Assembly: GCA_021018815.1 (NCBI GenBank)
Contig: JAITYX010000010.1
Span: 3,100,001-3,164,000 of the forward strand
Length of the DNA stretch: 64,000 nt
From: Talinum fruticosum
Lineage: Eukaryota > Streptophyta > Magnoliopsida > Caryophyllales > Talinaceae
Direction of reading: 5' to 3'
The notes under the pieces were generated by a model. The model ran no database searches. It was not told the DNA's origin and saw only the letters and a list, made by a program, of their open reading frames with translations. Made by a program: the position numbers and the translations under genes. Below are positions 19,890 to 30,270 of the stretch, one piece after another; within the stretch, counting starts at the first letter, position 1; every line of letters starts with the position of its first letter.

Positions 19890-21176
19890 TGATGGAGAGT
19901 GGGAAGCCTTCTGTTTTGAGCTGTGTGACATTAATGGAAAGTGGCCAGCCATGGGTAAAAAGACAGAAAATGTTCAGCTCAACGTGCATGCAAAACAACC
20001 GGGAATGCTTGTATTTTTCAAGCACATAATGTCGTTTGAGCCGGGAGGTTAATCATTGATTACTTGTTCATAAATAAATCAAGGTGTTAAGGAAGATAGT
20101 TGAGGAATCAAGCTCACCAAATTTCCATGGTTAAGCAAGGGAAGATCGGCCAAGTACAAATCGAGCAATGTTACAAGTATTATTATCTTAAGAGCTTTGA
20201 ACATAAATAAATTCATGTCATGATGGGTCGGTCCAAGGGAGGGCCAAAAGGGCTTATGGTCATGCATCACATGGAGCTGCCAAGAACACCAAGCTAGAAG
20301 CATTCTAGAAGACACTACCACTAGTGGAAGGTGGTTAGAAAAGAGCTTGGAGAAGGGGCAACAAATCTTGGCCACATGTTCCCTATCAAACAATACTTGG
20401 CTAGAAATTCTTCAAGCTTAACTTGGGGAGGAGGAAAGCATCTAATTAGTTGGCATTTTTGTTTTGCTTTATTTCATATTTTTCAGCTTGGATTCGGTTA
20501 TGTAATTGCTCATATGAAGCATTATATATTCAGCACCTATGCGCCATTGTAAGACACCTTTGATGAAATATATGAGTTTATACTCGAGCTGGATTTGCTC
20601 ACCCTTCGGAACTCTCATTGCTGTATCCTAGTGTGGCAGCTAGGTGGTGTCCTGTGAGTCCTTCCAATCTCCCGGTGGTGTTGCTGTATCCGGACAGATT
20701 GAAGGTGCCCCTCGGTTCTTACTCGGTGGTGTTTTCCGTATCCGAGCTAGGACCTTGGTATTATCCCCTCACTTCATCAATTCATATCTCACAATCTACC
20801 CAGCCATTTCATTCCAAATTTTAACCACAATCCTTCCTGTCCATCTACTTCCATTCCACCAATTTTCAGCTCCATCCAAGAACACCTCCATCCTCCACAC
20901 CAAAATCAAACAAAGGGTGTCTGTCTGTACGACCAGCCGGTTACCTCAGCTTCAGGCTATCTGTTCAGGGAGTTCCCCTTATCCAAATTCAACGAAACTT
21001 GGTCACGATCATCATCTACCAGTTACCATCCTTCCTACCAAATTTCAGCAAAGACCAAGCACTTTTGCCCCTCCATTTCCCCAATCTGCCAAGATTGCGC
21101 AAGCAGGCTGCATTCCGCCCGGTTGTGCTTCTTGCGGTTTGCTATCCATTTTCTTTGCTTCCGCCACTACACATCA
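19890..21176 (+). repeat. TG-A 3' LTR
   Basis: Direct repeat of 16136-17423, TG...CA ends, followed by the GTAGT duplication at 21177. Confidence 0.95.
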
Positions 21177-21181
21177 GTAGT
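21177..21181. repeat. TG-A target-site duplication, right copy
   Basis: GTAGT, identical to 16131-16135. Confidence 0.95.
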
Positions 21182-21228
21182 CTAGTGAAAGATCTTCCTT
21201 CATCGAACACTCCATTGTTCTGAGTCAT
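21182..21228 (-). pseudogene. SV2 gag N-terminus
   Basis: Minus strand from ATG at 21228 encodes MTQNNGVFDEGRSFTRL, similar to the SV4 gag start (MAENNGEFDEERS, ATG at 33920). Cut off by TG-A at 21177; it continues at 16130. Confidence 0.7.
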
Positions 21229-21271
21229 CTGATCTTTAGACCTTTGGATTGTGAGATCCTTTTGAAAGGTT

Positions 21272-21286
21272 AGGCTCGATACCACT
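21272..21286 (-). promoter_or_regulatory. SV2 primer binding site
   Basis: Element strand AGTGGTATCGAGCCT next to the 5' LTR. Like the iMet site TGGTATCAGAGC with one base missing; the same TGGTATCGAGCC variant occurs in SV4 at 33863. Confidence 0.7.
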
Positions 21287-22733
21287 TGAAGGTTTGCTCT
21301 TGGAGAGGTTATGTCACCATAGAGGGGGTGAATAGAGTGATGGAAGATTTTTATGAATTAATAAAGAATTTTGTCCAGCAAGCACTTAAAAAATAACTTT
21401 GAGTCTAGAATGAACTCAAAAACAAGTAAACCACAAAAATACATGGAATCCAACATGGGGCGAAAAACCACTAACGAGTACTAATCCAAGCACCAAGTCA
21501 AATAAACTATTTTGAATATGCAAAATACAAGGATTGAATCGTTATAGAATTACTCCTTTATATAATTCACTTACATGCTTTTCCTAGACTTAGAAATTCC
21601 CTTATCCGATCTAGTATTTCCTAACCGAGATAACCTTTACAGCTAGGTATAACCGAGCTAAGTTAACCCTTACGGCTATGTCAAGGGACTTAACAGAGAA
21701 TTGAAAGTGTAGAAATTATTACATGACTTTCTCTTTACAACTCGGAAAGTTGAAACTTAAGAATTGGGGGTGTAAGCTGAAGTTTAAGTCAGCATGCACT
21801 CGAGTAAGTGTTTTGCAAATGTATTTTGGCGGAAATCTTTAGGTCTTATAGAGAGGCTTCTATTTATACATAGCGAGGCGAGTAGTCATTCACGCTTGTT
21901 CCGGACTGGTGAGCTATAATAGCTGTTGTAAGGGCTAGTCCGAGTCACTCGGAAAAGGATATGTTGTAATGTGAACATTTTGCGGTGGTCCTTAGCTCAA
22001 AAAGTGGTCCATCCAACTGATCGTGACTGAAATGCAGGGTGGAAAAAACCGTTAGACCTAAAGTTGAAGTTTGCTGAATTTGAAAACAAACCACCCTAAC
22101 ACGGTATCCGAGCCTTGTCTATAAATGTTGCTTTTCTATCTGCTTGGTGTTTAACAACTAGAAACCGAGTTGCTCTTGCTTTTCAAAAATAGATTAAAGT
22201 ACTTTAATCGACCTACAAAAGCAAATAAAAGTGGTACTCAAAGTATGAAAATACTTTGGTCTAAGATTAGGCAAAGATAATAATTAATTCAAAGTAATTA
22301 AGCACTTAATTATTTTCAACCTAAATAAATGGAATTATTTGAGTCTAATATTCATTAGGTGTAAATTCTATCTTGAGATAAACCCTTAAATGATCAAGCT
22401 AATAAGAATGAATTAACAAAATGTATAAACTTGATCAAGTAAATAATTTCATTCAATAAACGAACTTGGAAAAGAGAATTAACAATGTAATTCATTTTCG
22501 GTTTGAACACTTAGTGAGTACTCGAGAATATGAAGTGTTTGTGAAATTATTTACACATGTCATTGTTCTCGGATATGTCCGAGCGGGTAAGAAACATAAT
22601 TAAATGCTTTATACTCAATAGATGGTTTCGAGTGGGTCAACCAAAATTGAAAACTTAAAGATAAGTTTCATAAATGCTTAAAATGACTTGAAATCAAAAC
22701 CATAGAGAGTACAGAGTTGTACATGAGTCTTCA
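21287..22733 (-). repeat. SV2 5' LTR
   Basis: Plus-strand start TGAAGGTTTGCTCTTGGAG, end ACATGAGTCTTCA; direct repeat of 6547-7982. The sequence GTTAGGCTCGATACCACT precedes it and AGTTC (target duplication) follows. About 1.45 kb. Confidence 0.85.
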
Positions 22734-22738
22734 AGTTC

Positions 22739-25296
22739 TTGCCCCACTTGTTGATGTCGAAATGATGTTCTCAAGTGGGTGACAAGATGCATATTTGAAA
22801 GCATTACCTATACTATGATTTACCAAGTTTGTTGGTTGAATATTCCGATCTTCAGCTAGTTTACTTGTTGATCTTGTTCATTAGCTTGACCTTTAGTAGT
22901 CTAAGCTGGTTCTTGAACCTGTCTCATTCTTAGTTGGCTCGGTTTCTTTGTTTTGATCATTTCGAGCTTAGCCTTTGCTACGTCATCTTCATCTCGATTG
23001 AGGTTGAGATATGAGGAAGTGGATTCACTTATCCTGCCATGATCAATTTAATCAAAGATAACGTGGACACTTTCTTCCACTTTGTGAGTTCTTTTGTTAA
23101 AGATTCTATAAGCTTTACTATGTGAAGAATAACCAAGAAAAATACCTTTATGTGACATAGCATCAAATTTAGACATATGTTCCTTACCATTGTTATGCAC
23201 AAAGCATTTATATCTGTATGGTTTGAAGTAAGAAATGTAAGGCTTCTTTCTTTTGTACAACTTGTAGGGTGTCTTCTTCATAATGGTCGAATAAGGCATC
23301 TATTAACGAGTGTAGTTTGCTATGTTGACAGCGTCAACCCGAAATAGTAAGGTAGATAATTTTCAATCATCATTGTCATTCCTATTTCTTGAAATGTTAT
23401 ATTCTTTCTTTCCACTACTCCATTCTTTTGAGGAGTTCTGGGTGTTTAGAAGTTGTGGGAGATGCCATTCTTGTCACAAAAGTCCGTAAATTCCGAGTAA
23501 TCGAAATCCCTTCCATGGTCGGTTCGAAGTCTCCTTATCTAAATCTTATACCCCACTTGCATGTTCCTGTAGATCTTAGTGAACTATTTGAAAGCATCAT
23601 TTTTGTTCTTTAGAAAACAAGATCGGGTAAATCGTGAGTAATCATCAACACAAACTAGCACATATGATTTACCTCCTAAGCTTTTGGCGATAATTTCACC
23701 ACACAAATCCATATGTATCAATTCAAGCACTTTGTATGAAGAGTCCGTATTGAGTGGCTTAAACGGTGATCTAACTTATTTTCCTTTTGTACATGCATTA
23801 CAAATCTTATCTTTCTTAAATTAACAATTAGGTAAACCTCTAACTAATCCATGAGATGCAAGTTTCTTGATAGTATGCATGCTGATATGGCCTAATCTAC
23901 GATGCCATGTCCATGAATCATCATTCAAAGAAACTTGTAAACATGATAAATGTTTACTAGAATCGAAAAAGGAATACTCGTAGGTGTTACCCGACCTTAA
24001 GCTTGAGAGCTTTGTGTCTTTGGTGACTGCATAAGAAATGGAACAGTTAGTTTGAGTGAACCTTACCTCTTGTCCTTTAAACCACAACTGAGATATGCTT
24101 AGAAGATTATATTTGAGCTGTTTGACAAGGTAGACTTGACTGATTGAGTTGTCTCCTTAACCAATTCTGCCAATTCCAACTATCTTGCCTTTGTTGTTCT
24201 CTCCAAATTTGGCTTTCCCTCCTTTCATCTCTTCTAATTATGAGAAGAGTCTTGAGTCTCCAAACATGTAGCGTGAGCGTCTAGTGTTCAAGTACCAATG
24301 ACCCTTTCATTTCGAGTAACCTGGAAAAACAGAAACAAACTCACCCTTCTCACTTCCTCTTACAAACCCAGTAACTATCCTTATTGTGGTTCCTTTTTGA
24401 GGAAGTGCACTTTTGGGAACCCATATTTGAATGATTTTTGGTTTGGTGTGATTCCGAGTCTTCTATATTTGAATGATTTTTGGTTTGGTGTGATTCTGAG
24501 TCTTCTTTATTAAGAACTAACTTTGCGTCTCTTTCTTTTGTAAACCTCTCTTTTTGTAAACATGTTAAGAAGGATTTCTCATGAAAACTAGTCTAGCCTC
24601 AGTCCCTTTTCTCTTTGAATGAATAGGATGATGCTCAACCTTCCTAAACTTAATAGTTCTAGAGTCAATTTTTAAAAGGTTTTTGTAGGAATTATCTTTG
24701 TCTTTAGCATTATATCGAAGACATTCCTTTCGAATGAGACACATTGAGAACCAAGTAACAAATCAAGGTTTTTCGACCTTCGATAAGCTTCAAAACCAAC
24801 TATTTTGACTTTTTGAGCTTTTGTTTTAATTGCTCATTCTCTATTCTAAAGCACTCAAACTCAGTCTCATTATGTTAACTACTGCTCTCAAGCACTTTTA
24901 AATTTTGTCTAAAGTTTTCTAAATCATTTTTCAAGTAGATGCTTTTAACATTAAGAGATTCCGGTTTCTCTTTGACATCGAAGATTCGAATTGGACTTCC
25001 CCTCCAAAGTAAAAATATATCTAGCAAGATCATGCTTGGAAAACTTAAGGAAATAGTTGATTACCTCTTAAGGATATGTTTCCTTAGCATCCGATGCATC
25101 GATGTCCGACTAAGATCCAGCTTTCGAGTCCGATAGAGTCATTCGACACATTGATTCATCGTTGGTACCATCATCTTCTTCGACTCATCATTGCTCCAAG
25201 TAGCCACCATAGCCTTTTTCTCCTTTCTGTCATTCTTTCTCTTTGGACGAGGCCTTGACTATGTGCTCTTTGCTGCCACATTCAAAATAGCCGGAG
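22739..25296 (-). pseudogene. SV1 gag C-terminus, protease, integrase, broken
   Basis: Minus strand, 25296 downward: half a CCHC knuckle at the breakpoint (GYFECGSKEHIVK); a coiled-coil-rich gag tail; a protease remnant near 24270-24300 in which the catalytic Asp position reads Asn (WYLNTRRS); GAG-pre-integrase at 23821-24087 (DDSWTWHRRLGHISMHTI); the integrase zinc-finger end KICNACTK near 23795; the integrase core; and its C-terminal tract at 23048-23299 (GIFLGYSSHSKAYRIFNKRT). Contains a 42-bp tandem duplication at 24423-24506. In copia the integrase inserts cDNA; this copy has several stops and cannot be functional. Confidence 0.75.
24423..24506. repeat. 42-bp tandem duplication in SV1
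   Basis: Two copies, 24423-24464 and 24465-24506, of a unit starting ATATTTGAATGATTTTTGG and ending AGTCTTCT, with one base difference. Probably a replication-slippage product in a dead element. Confidence 0.85.
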
Positions 25297-26613
25297 TGAA
25301 GACTTAGACACTACTCGCACAATTCCGAGTTCTAACAAAGGAATCGGATATAAGAATTTCTCACTTATAGAGTTTTGATTCCAAGGCATTCTCTCGAACC
25401 TTAGAAACTTTTCTAAGTGATATGGTATCTTCTCTAAGTGATATGGCATTTACTTCATGTACTTTTACTTGTCTCTAAGTGACTCAAAAACAGATATGTA
25501 CTCACGTCTGTCTCACTCGGTTCGGAGTCCCTCATCACTTAGATATATCGCATGATTGAATTGACTAGTATTTCGCTTAACCGCACTCGAGTCCGAATTC
25601 ATGTTATAGTCCTATTCTGTTGTAGTCGGCGCTTCTAGTTTGAACCATACTTAGTCTAGATCAAGTTTTTCTAAACGTTACTCTGTACAATTCCGAGTTC
25701 TAACAAAGGAATCGGATATAAGAATTTCTCACTTATAGAGTTTTGATTCCAAGGTATTCTCCGAACCTTAGAAACTTTTCTAAGTGATATGGTATCTTCT
25801 CTAAGTGATATGGCATTTACTTCATGTACTTTTACTTGTCTCTAAGTGACTCCGAAAACAGATATGTACTCACGTCTGTCTCACACAGCTTCCGAGTCTC
25901 TCATCACTTAGATATATTGCATGATTGAATTGACTAGTATTTCGCTTAACCGCATTCGGGTTTGACTTCATGTTATAGTCCTATTCTGTTGTAGTCAACG
26001 CTTCTATGCTAGTTAAGCTTCACGGTTAAGAATGAGACACAATGGCTACCTGCTTTACTTATTATAAATAGAAGCCACTTGTATAAGACTTAGAAGAGGG
26101 CTAGAACTAAACTCTTATTGCATACACCTAATCTTTTCTAGCTTTTAACTCTGTACATAGTATTCTCAACTTCCAAGTTAAAACAAAATAAGTCTTTCAA
26201 TCAGTCAAACACTTACTTTCTCTACTCTTACGTAATTTCCCTTGACGAGTTGTAAAGGTAACTCAGCTTAGTTATACCTAGTTGTAAGGGTTAACTTAGT
26301 TAGGACGTGCTAGGACGAGATAAGGGAACTTACGTACCTAGGAAAATCTATATTGAATTGTCGAAGGGAATAATTATGAGAAGTTAGCCTCGTGTATTTT
26401 TGGAGGTGTCCGGACTGAAACTATTTGTGGTTTTCTAGCCTATGAGGGTTTCACCTATTTCTTGTTGTTCAAGTTTTTCTAGGTTCATTCTAGACTCAGA
26501 ATACTCTATATGAATTCCAACTTGTGTTGTAAAATTTTGGTTCCGCAAAATTTCCCTCTCACCCTATTGACCCCGCTTTAGGGTGAGTCAAACTCTAAAA
26601 GAGCAAACGTTCA
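25297..26613 (+). repeat. SV3 5' LTR with internal tandem duplication
   Basis: Starts TGAAGACTTAGAC and ends GAGCAAACGTTCA, followed by ATTGGTATCAAAGCC (primer site, 26614-26628). A ~368-bp block starting ACAATTCCGAGTTCTAAC at 25318 repeats from 25686 to about 26010. The U3 half resembles the SV4 LTR (ACTTATAGAGTTTTGATTCC), whereas the R-U5 half resembles the SV3 3' LTR (TTTCCCTTGAC, AGCCACT.TA.AAGACTTAGA). Confidence 0.8.
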
Positions 26614-26671
26614 ATTGGTATCAAAGCCTTGCCTTTCCGGAGGATCTAACAATCTAAGGTTTAAAGATTAC

Positions 26672-28190
26672 ATGACTCTTAAATATATAGAGTTCAATGA
26701 AGGAAGATCTTTCGCCATGCCACCAAAGTTCAAGGAGTGTTTCATGGAGTGTTTCATCCAAGATTGTGATGAAGAAGTCTCGGAAATGATATGTACTCGG
26801 CAACTATGTTCCCACAAAGATGGAGTGCACTCAATAAGTAGCTAAAGTAAAGTCAGAATTTATTCATGAAGAAAATAAAAGGCTTGGAAAGAACTTCAAG
26901 GCCATAAACATTTTAATGTGTGCCACTAATGCAGCTTAAATCAACAGAGTATCCGCTTCTCATACTGCCAAGGAAGTTTGGGACACCGTTGTCTTTACTT
27001 ATGAGGGTACAGGTCAAGTGAGGTAGGCAAAGATAAGTTAGTATCTCCATAAGTGTGAGATGTTTAAGATGGAGGCTGATGAAAACAAAAATTAAATGTA
27101 CATCTCGCTTCACTAAGATTGTCAATAATATCAAGTCCGTTGGAAGGAAGATGTCCCACAAGGAATTGCTGGAAAGATTCCGAGGAGTCTACCAAAGAAG
27201 AGATGGGGTCTAAGGGTTACTGCTATTGAAAAAGCTGAGGACCTTGCTCAGGCTAAACCAAATGAGCTCATTATGAAACAACTTACTCATGAGCTCCATC
27301 TAAAGGAAGAAGAATGCGAGGCAAGCACTAAAAGAAACATTGCTCTCAAAGCCCCAAATGAATTTGGTCCAAGTCCGAGCTCCTCGGATATATTATGAAG
27401 AAGACCCCATGGCACTTTTAGCTTAGAGGATTTTAAAAGATAATGAAGTACAAAAAGTGGCAAAAGAAGCCAAAGCAAGAATTCTTCAAGAAGGAAAGAA
27501 AAGGTAAATTCTCATCTCCTTAGAATTTGACTTTGACTAAAAACTCCGGTTATTGAGTGTCAAAGCAAGATCACATAGTCAAGGACTCTCCAAAGAGAAG
27601 AAAAGACAATGGTAGCCACTTAGAGTGATAATGAATCAGAAGAAGATGATGACACGGATGATAAGTCTAAGTGCCTCATGACTCTAATAGACTCGGAAGC
27701 TGAATTTGAGTTAGAAAGTGAAGCATCGAATACTAAGGAAACATATCCTCGGGAGGTAATAAACTACTTTCTCAAATTCTCCAATCATGATTTTGCTAGA
27801 TATATTTTTTACATTAGAAGGATAGCCCAATTCTAATTCTTACGTATTTAAAGAGAAAGTAGAGTCTGTCAATTCGAGAACAAATCTTTGAAAAATGATT
27901 TAGAAAAACCGAGACCAAACCCGAAGGTACAAGAGACTAGTACTCGAAGGCAATGAAACCGAGTCAAACTGTGCCGGAACAAAAATGAGCAAGTAAACTA
28001 GAAGCTAACTGAGTCTTAGGAGTTGGTTTTGAAACTTACTTAAGGTCTAAAAAACCTTAATTTACTTCGTAGTTCTTAGTTTGTGTCTTTTCGAAAAAAA
28101 GAACTTGGTTATGATGTTGACCAGGAAGACAATTTCTACAAAAGCCTTTTCAAAATTGATTCCGGAACAATTAAGTTCAGGAAGGTAGAG
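26672..28190 (+). pseudogene. SV3 gag, broken
   Basis: From ATG at 26672, by analogy with SV4 gag. Short tracts follow copia Gag order: EEVSEMICTRQLC near 26775, the ALKNKEVWDT-like region near 26970, the LTHELHLKEEE-like tract near 27285, and a zinc knuckle near 27545 in which the first Cys pair is disrupted (GY*VSKQDHIVKD; stop within). The end around 28083-28190 corresponds to the coiled tail of SV4 gag (35380-35470). Beyond it SV3 sequence is lost until 30271. Confidence 0.65.
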
Positions 28191-30270
28191 CATTACACAA
28201 CAATTAATATTAAAATCACCGCACAAAATCAAGGTAAGTATCCTTTAGTGTCTACTTTGACACTTCGTCTTTCGGACTCGATCAAAGTGGGGGCTAATTA
28301 TAGACACCTAAAAAGTATCGTCCCTCATCTCCTTTAATTCTATATTTTATATTGTGGCTCGATGATAAAATCCCTAGTCCTGTTTGAGGACTTGGATCAT
28401 ATATCGAATTTGATTGATGCAACGGAGACCGATAAACCATAAAGAACCCCCAGCACCAAATAAATAACCTTTTTGCCTTGGATCGATCCAAAAATCCCTT
28501 ATTCTTTCAAGCGAGTCTAAGCCCGATCTAAGCCTCCAAAGACAACGAGAATCCGATGATGTATACGAGAAAGTTCCGGGCTCAAAATAACGCGTTTTAT
28601 TTGTGTCCAATCGGACACGGAGCTGAAGACCTCAATGTGATGTTAGGCGTTTTGCCCTAAGACAGTCCACCCGAGACTAGGAGCACACATCTTCAAAGCG
28701 ACGTCGTGGTGGCTGGCGCCCCTACTAGGATTTTTAAGTGAAACTCCGTGTTTTGGCACTGGAGACTCCCTGAGTAGCACGGAAAGGGCACAAAACCTTA
28801 GGTATCCCCTAGTAGCCGGTGCCTCCGATTGGGATTCTATCCGGTCTTATCACTTCAATATTGGCCCGGTTTTTCTACTCGGCTTTGGGGCTGGCCGAGA
28901 GCAACCTTAGGTCTTTTATGACCTAGGTCTCTCCCTATAAATAGAGAGCCTTGGCTCTTATTTCTATACAACTTATTTTCTAAGCGTTACGCTACTGAAC
29001 TAAGCGAGAAACAACCTTTCCTTAAACGTTACTCTGCCTAAAAGTAACCTCAAATACTCCTCTTCCTAAACACCGTCGTTGAATCCTTACTAAGAGCTAA
29101 CAAATATTTAGTTATTCTTATCTCTTGGTATTCATTCAGCGGATCCTTCCAGATTCTTCATCAATTTACCTTCACAAAACTCACAAAAGTCCTTTTCCTT
29201 CATTCATCAACGTCGCATCAAGAGATCCAATGCGGAGATCCAAATCGGTAGGTAGGATAACTTGAGGGCATCAATTCGACTTTCAAATGGTTCTTTATTT
29301 TTATGCTTTTATCGCTTTCCGTATTATGGAGAAGAATTGTATCGCTTTTGTATTTCCTCCCCACCCGATGTAATCCTTTAAGTTTCTCGCTTTTCTTTTT
29401 TTCGCTTTTGTTTTCCTTTATCGCTTTCCTTTTATATACTTTTTATCATGTTCATTCATGTTTGGTTACTTTAATTTTGTTTAGCATGTTGTGTGCTTGT
29501 GTTCCTTACGTTATTTTTAACTCACTAGTCGGTCTAGTAATGACTATTTTCGGACGGGCGGAGCGGAAGGGTTTTTCTTATGTTTGGTACCCTCACCTCC
29601 GAATACGATTCTCGGTTCAAAGACCGATGGAGTCATTTTTAGCCTCTTTTAACTTTAGTTTTTCCACACTAAGATTGAGAAAGCATTTATTTTGTTTTTG
29701 TTAGTTTTTCTTTATTAAACAACGACTAGCGACTCCCCTTTTGTGCTTTATATCTATTCAAATTGCATCTCTGTTTTTCTAACTACATGTAAATAAAATT
29801 GGGCTTCGAACCCGCCTACCAAGCCAAAGGCCACAGTTGATTCTTTTAGTCATGACCGTTAGTTGGTGCCCCCGACCGCTACATGTTGGCTTTAGCCAGC
29901 ACCGAGTGGTAAGTGGTCGCGGCTTTAGTCCAAGCCGGTGTTTTTACGCCGATTTGGCCCTAAAACCTCACGGCATATTTGAAATTCTACTTTAGTTTAT
30001 TTTGTCCAGTTAAGCAATAACATCCCGAGACTTCGAAAATAATTTCTAAAATAAAATAATTAATAAAACTCCAATCAATTCAATTTAATTCACCTTTATC
30101 TTAATTTAATAAATTCATAACTCTAAATAAGATATCAATCCCTAGTTTCAAAAAGTCATTTCCAAAACCCTAAAATCGTTCTTTAAAACTTTCGAACACC
30201 CTAACACCCAAAGCCATTTGCGAAGAAGCTCGGTTTGGTCCGGTCCCCGACCGATCGTGGTTCCTACTCA
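28190..30270 (+). mobile_element. Tat-2: truncated 3' end and 3' LTR of a Tat/Ogre-type element
   Basis: AAAGTGGGGGC at 28284-28294 is a Tat-type polypurine tract, followed by an LTR starting near 28299 (TATAGACACC, for the usual TGTAGACACC) and ending GTGGTTCCTACTCA near 30270. Inside are the palindrome and TATA box (28905-28943) and the ATTCTCGGTTCAAAGACCGA block at 29600, all shared with 1-1392. Only about 100 bp of internal DNA precedes the PPT. SV3 resumes at 30271 roughly 600 bp later in copia coordinates than it left off, so this was not a clean insertion. No target duplication found. Confidence 0.65.
28905..28943 (+). promoter_or_regulatory. Tat-2 LTR palindrome plus TATA box
   Basis: CCTTAGGTC faces GACCTAGG around a TTTTAT loop, then TATAAATA at 28936-28943. 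Same layout as at 119-157. Confidence 0.55.

Larger units (their letters stand above)
16136..21176 (+). mobile_element. TG-A, non-autonomous gag-protease (TR-GAG-like) LTR element
   Basis: A 5.04-kb plus-strand element with LTRs 16136-17423 (1288 bp) and 19890-21176 (1287 bp), flanked by GTAGT duplications and inserted in SV2 gag. By eye the LTRs differ at about eight bases and one single-base gap. The internal 2.47 kb holds the iMet primer site, a 607-codon gag-protease ORF, an out-of-frame downstream ORF and a polypurine tract. RT, RNase H and integrase are absent. LTR ends, TATA context, primer site and PPT peptide are shared with TG-B, so both probably use one absent gypsy helper. Confidence 0.95.
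6547..22733 (-). mobile_element. SV2, Sirevirus-type element nested in SV1, internally deleted
   Basis: Minus-strand copia element with LTRs at 6547-7982 and 21287-22733. Its primer site (reverse complement AGTGGTATCGAGCCT, 21272-21286) and gag start (ATG at 21228) lie next to the 5' LTR. Gag, protease and GAG-pre-integrase continue through 21228-21177, 16130-15596 and 10985-9196, interrupted by TG-A and TG-B. The integrase core, RT, RNase H and most of the env-like ORF are missing: at 9196 coding sequence gives way to a minisatellite, an LTR scrap and a CACTA end, then a 3' untranslated remnant. It is therefore defective and grew mainly by receiving other insertions. Confidence 0.8.
1876..25296 (-). 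mobile_element. SV1, outer Sirevirus-type Ty1/copia element, 5' end missing
   Basis: Minus-strand copia element present in two blocks, 1876-6546 and 22734-25296, split by SV2. In element orientation it has gag C-terminus and zinc knuckle (next to 25296), protease remnant, GAG-pre-integrase, integrase, then after the SV2 gap reverse transcriptase, RNase H, an env-like 3' ORF and the 3' LTR at 1876-3257. Continuity is shown by reading across the gap: the minus strand runs ...GGGGCAAGAACT at 22738 and resumes AACTCATTCTTC at 6545, as in the uninterrupted SV4 copy (37350-37370). The 5' LTR and most of gag are absent because the element ends abruptly against the SV3 LTR at 25297. All coding parts are broken. 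Confidence 0.8.
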
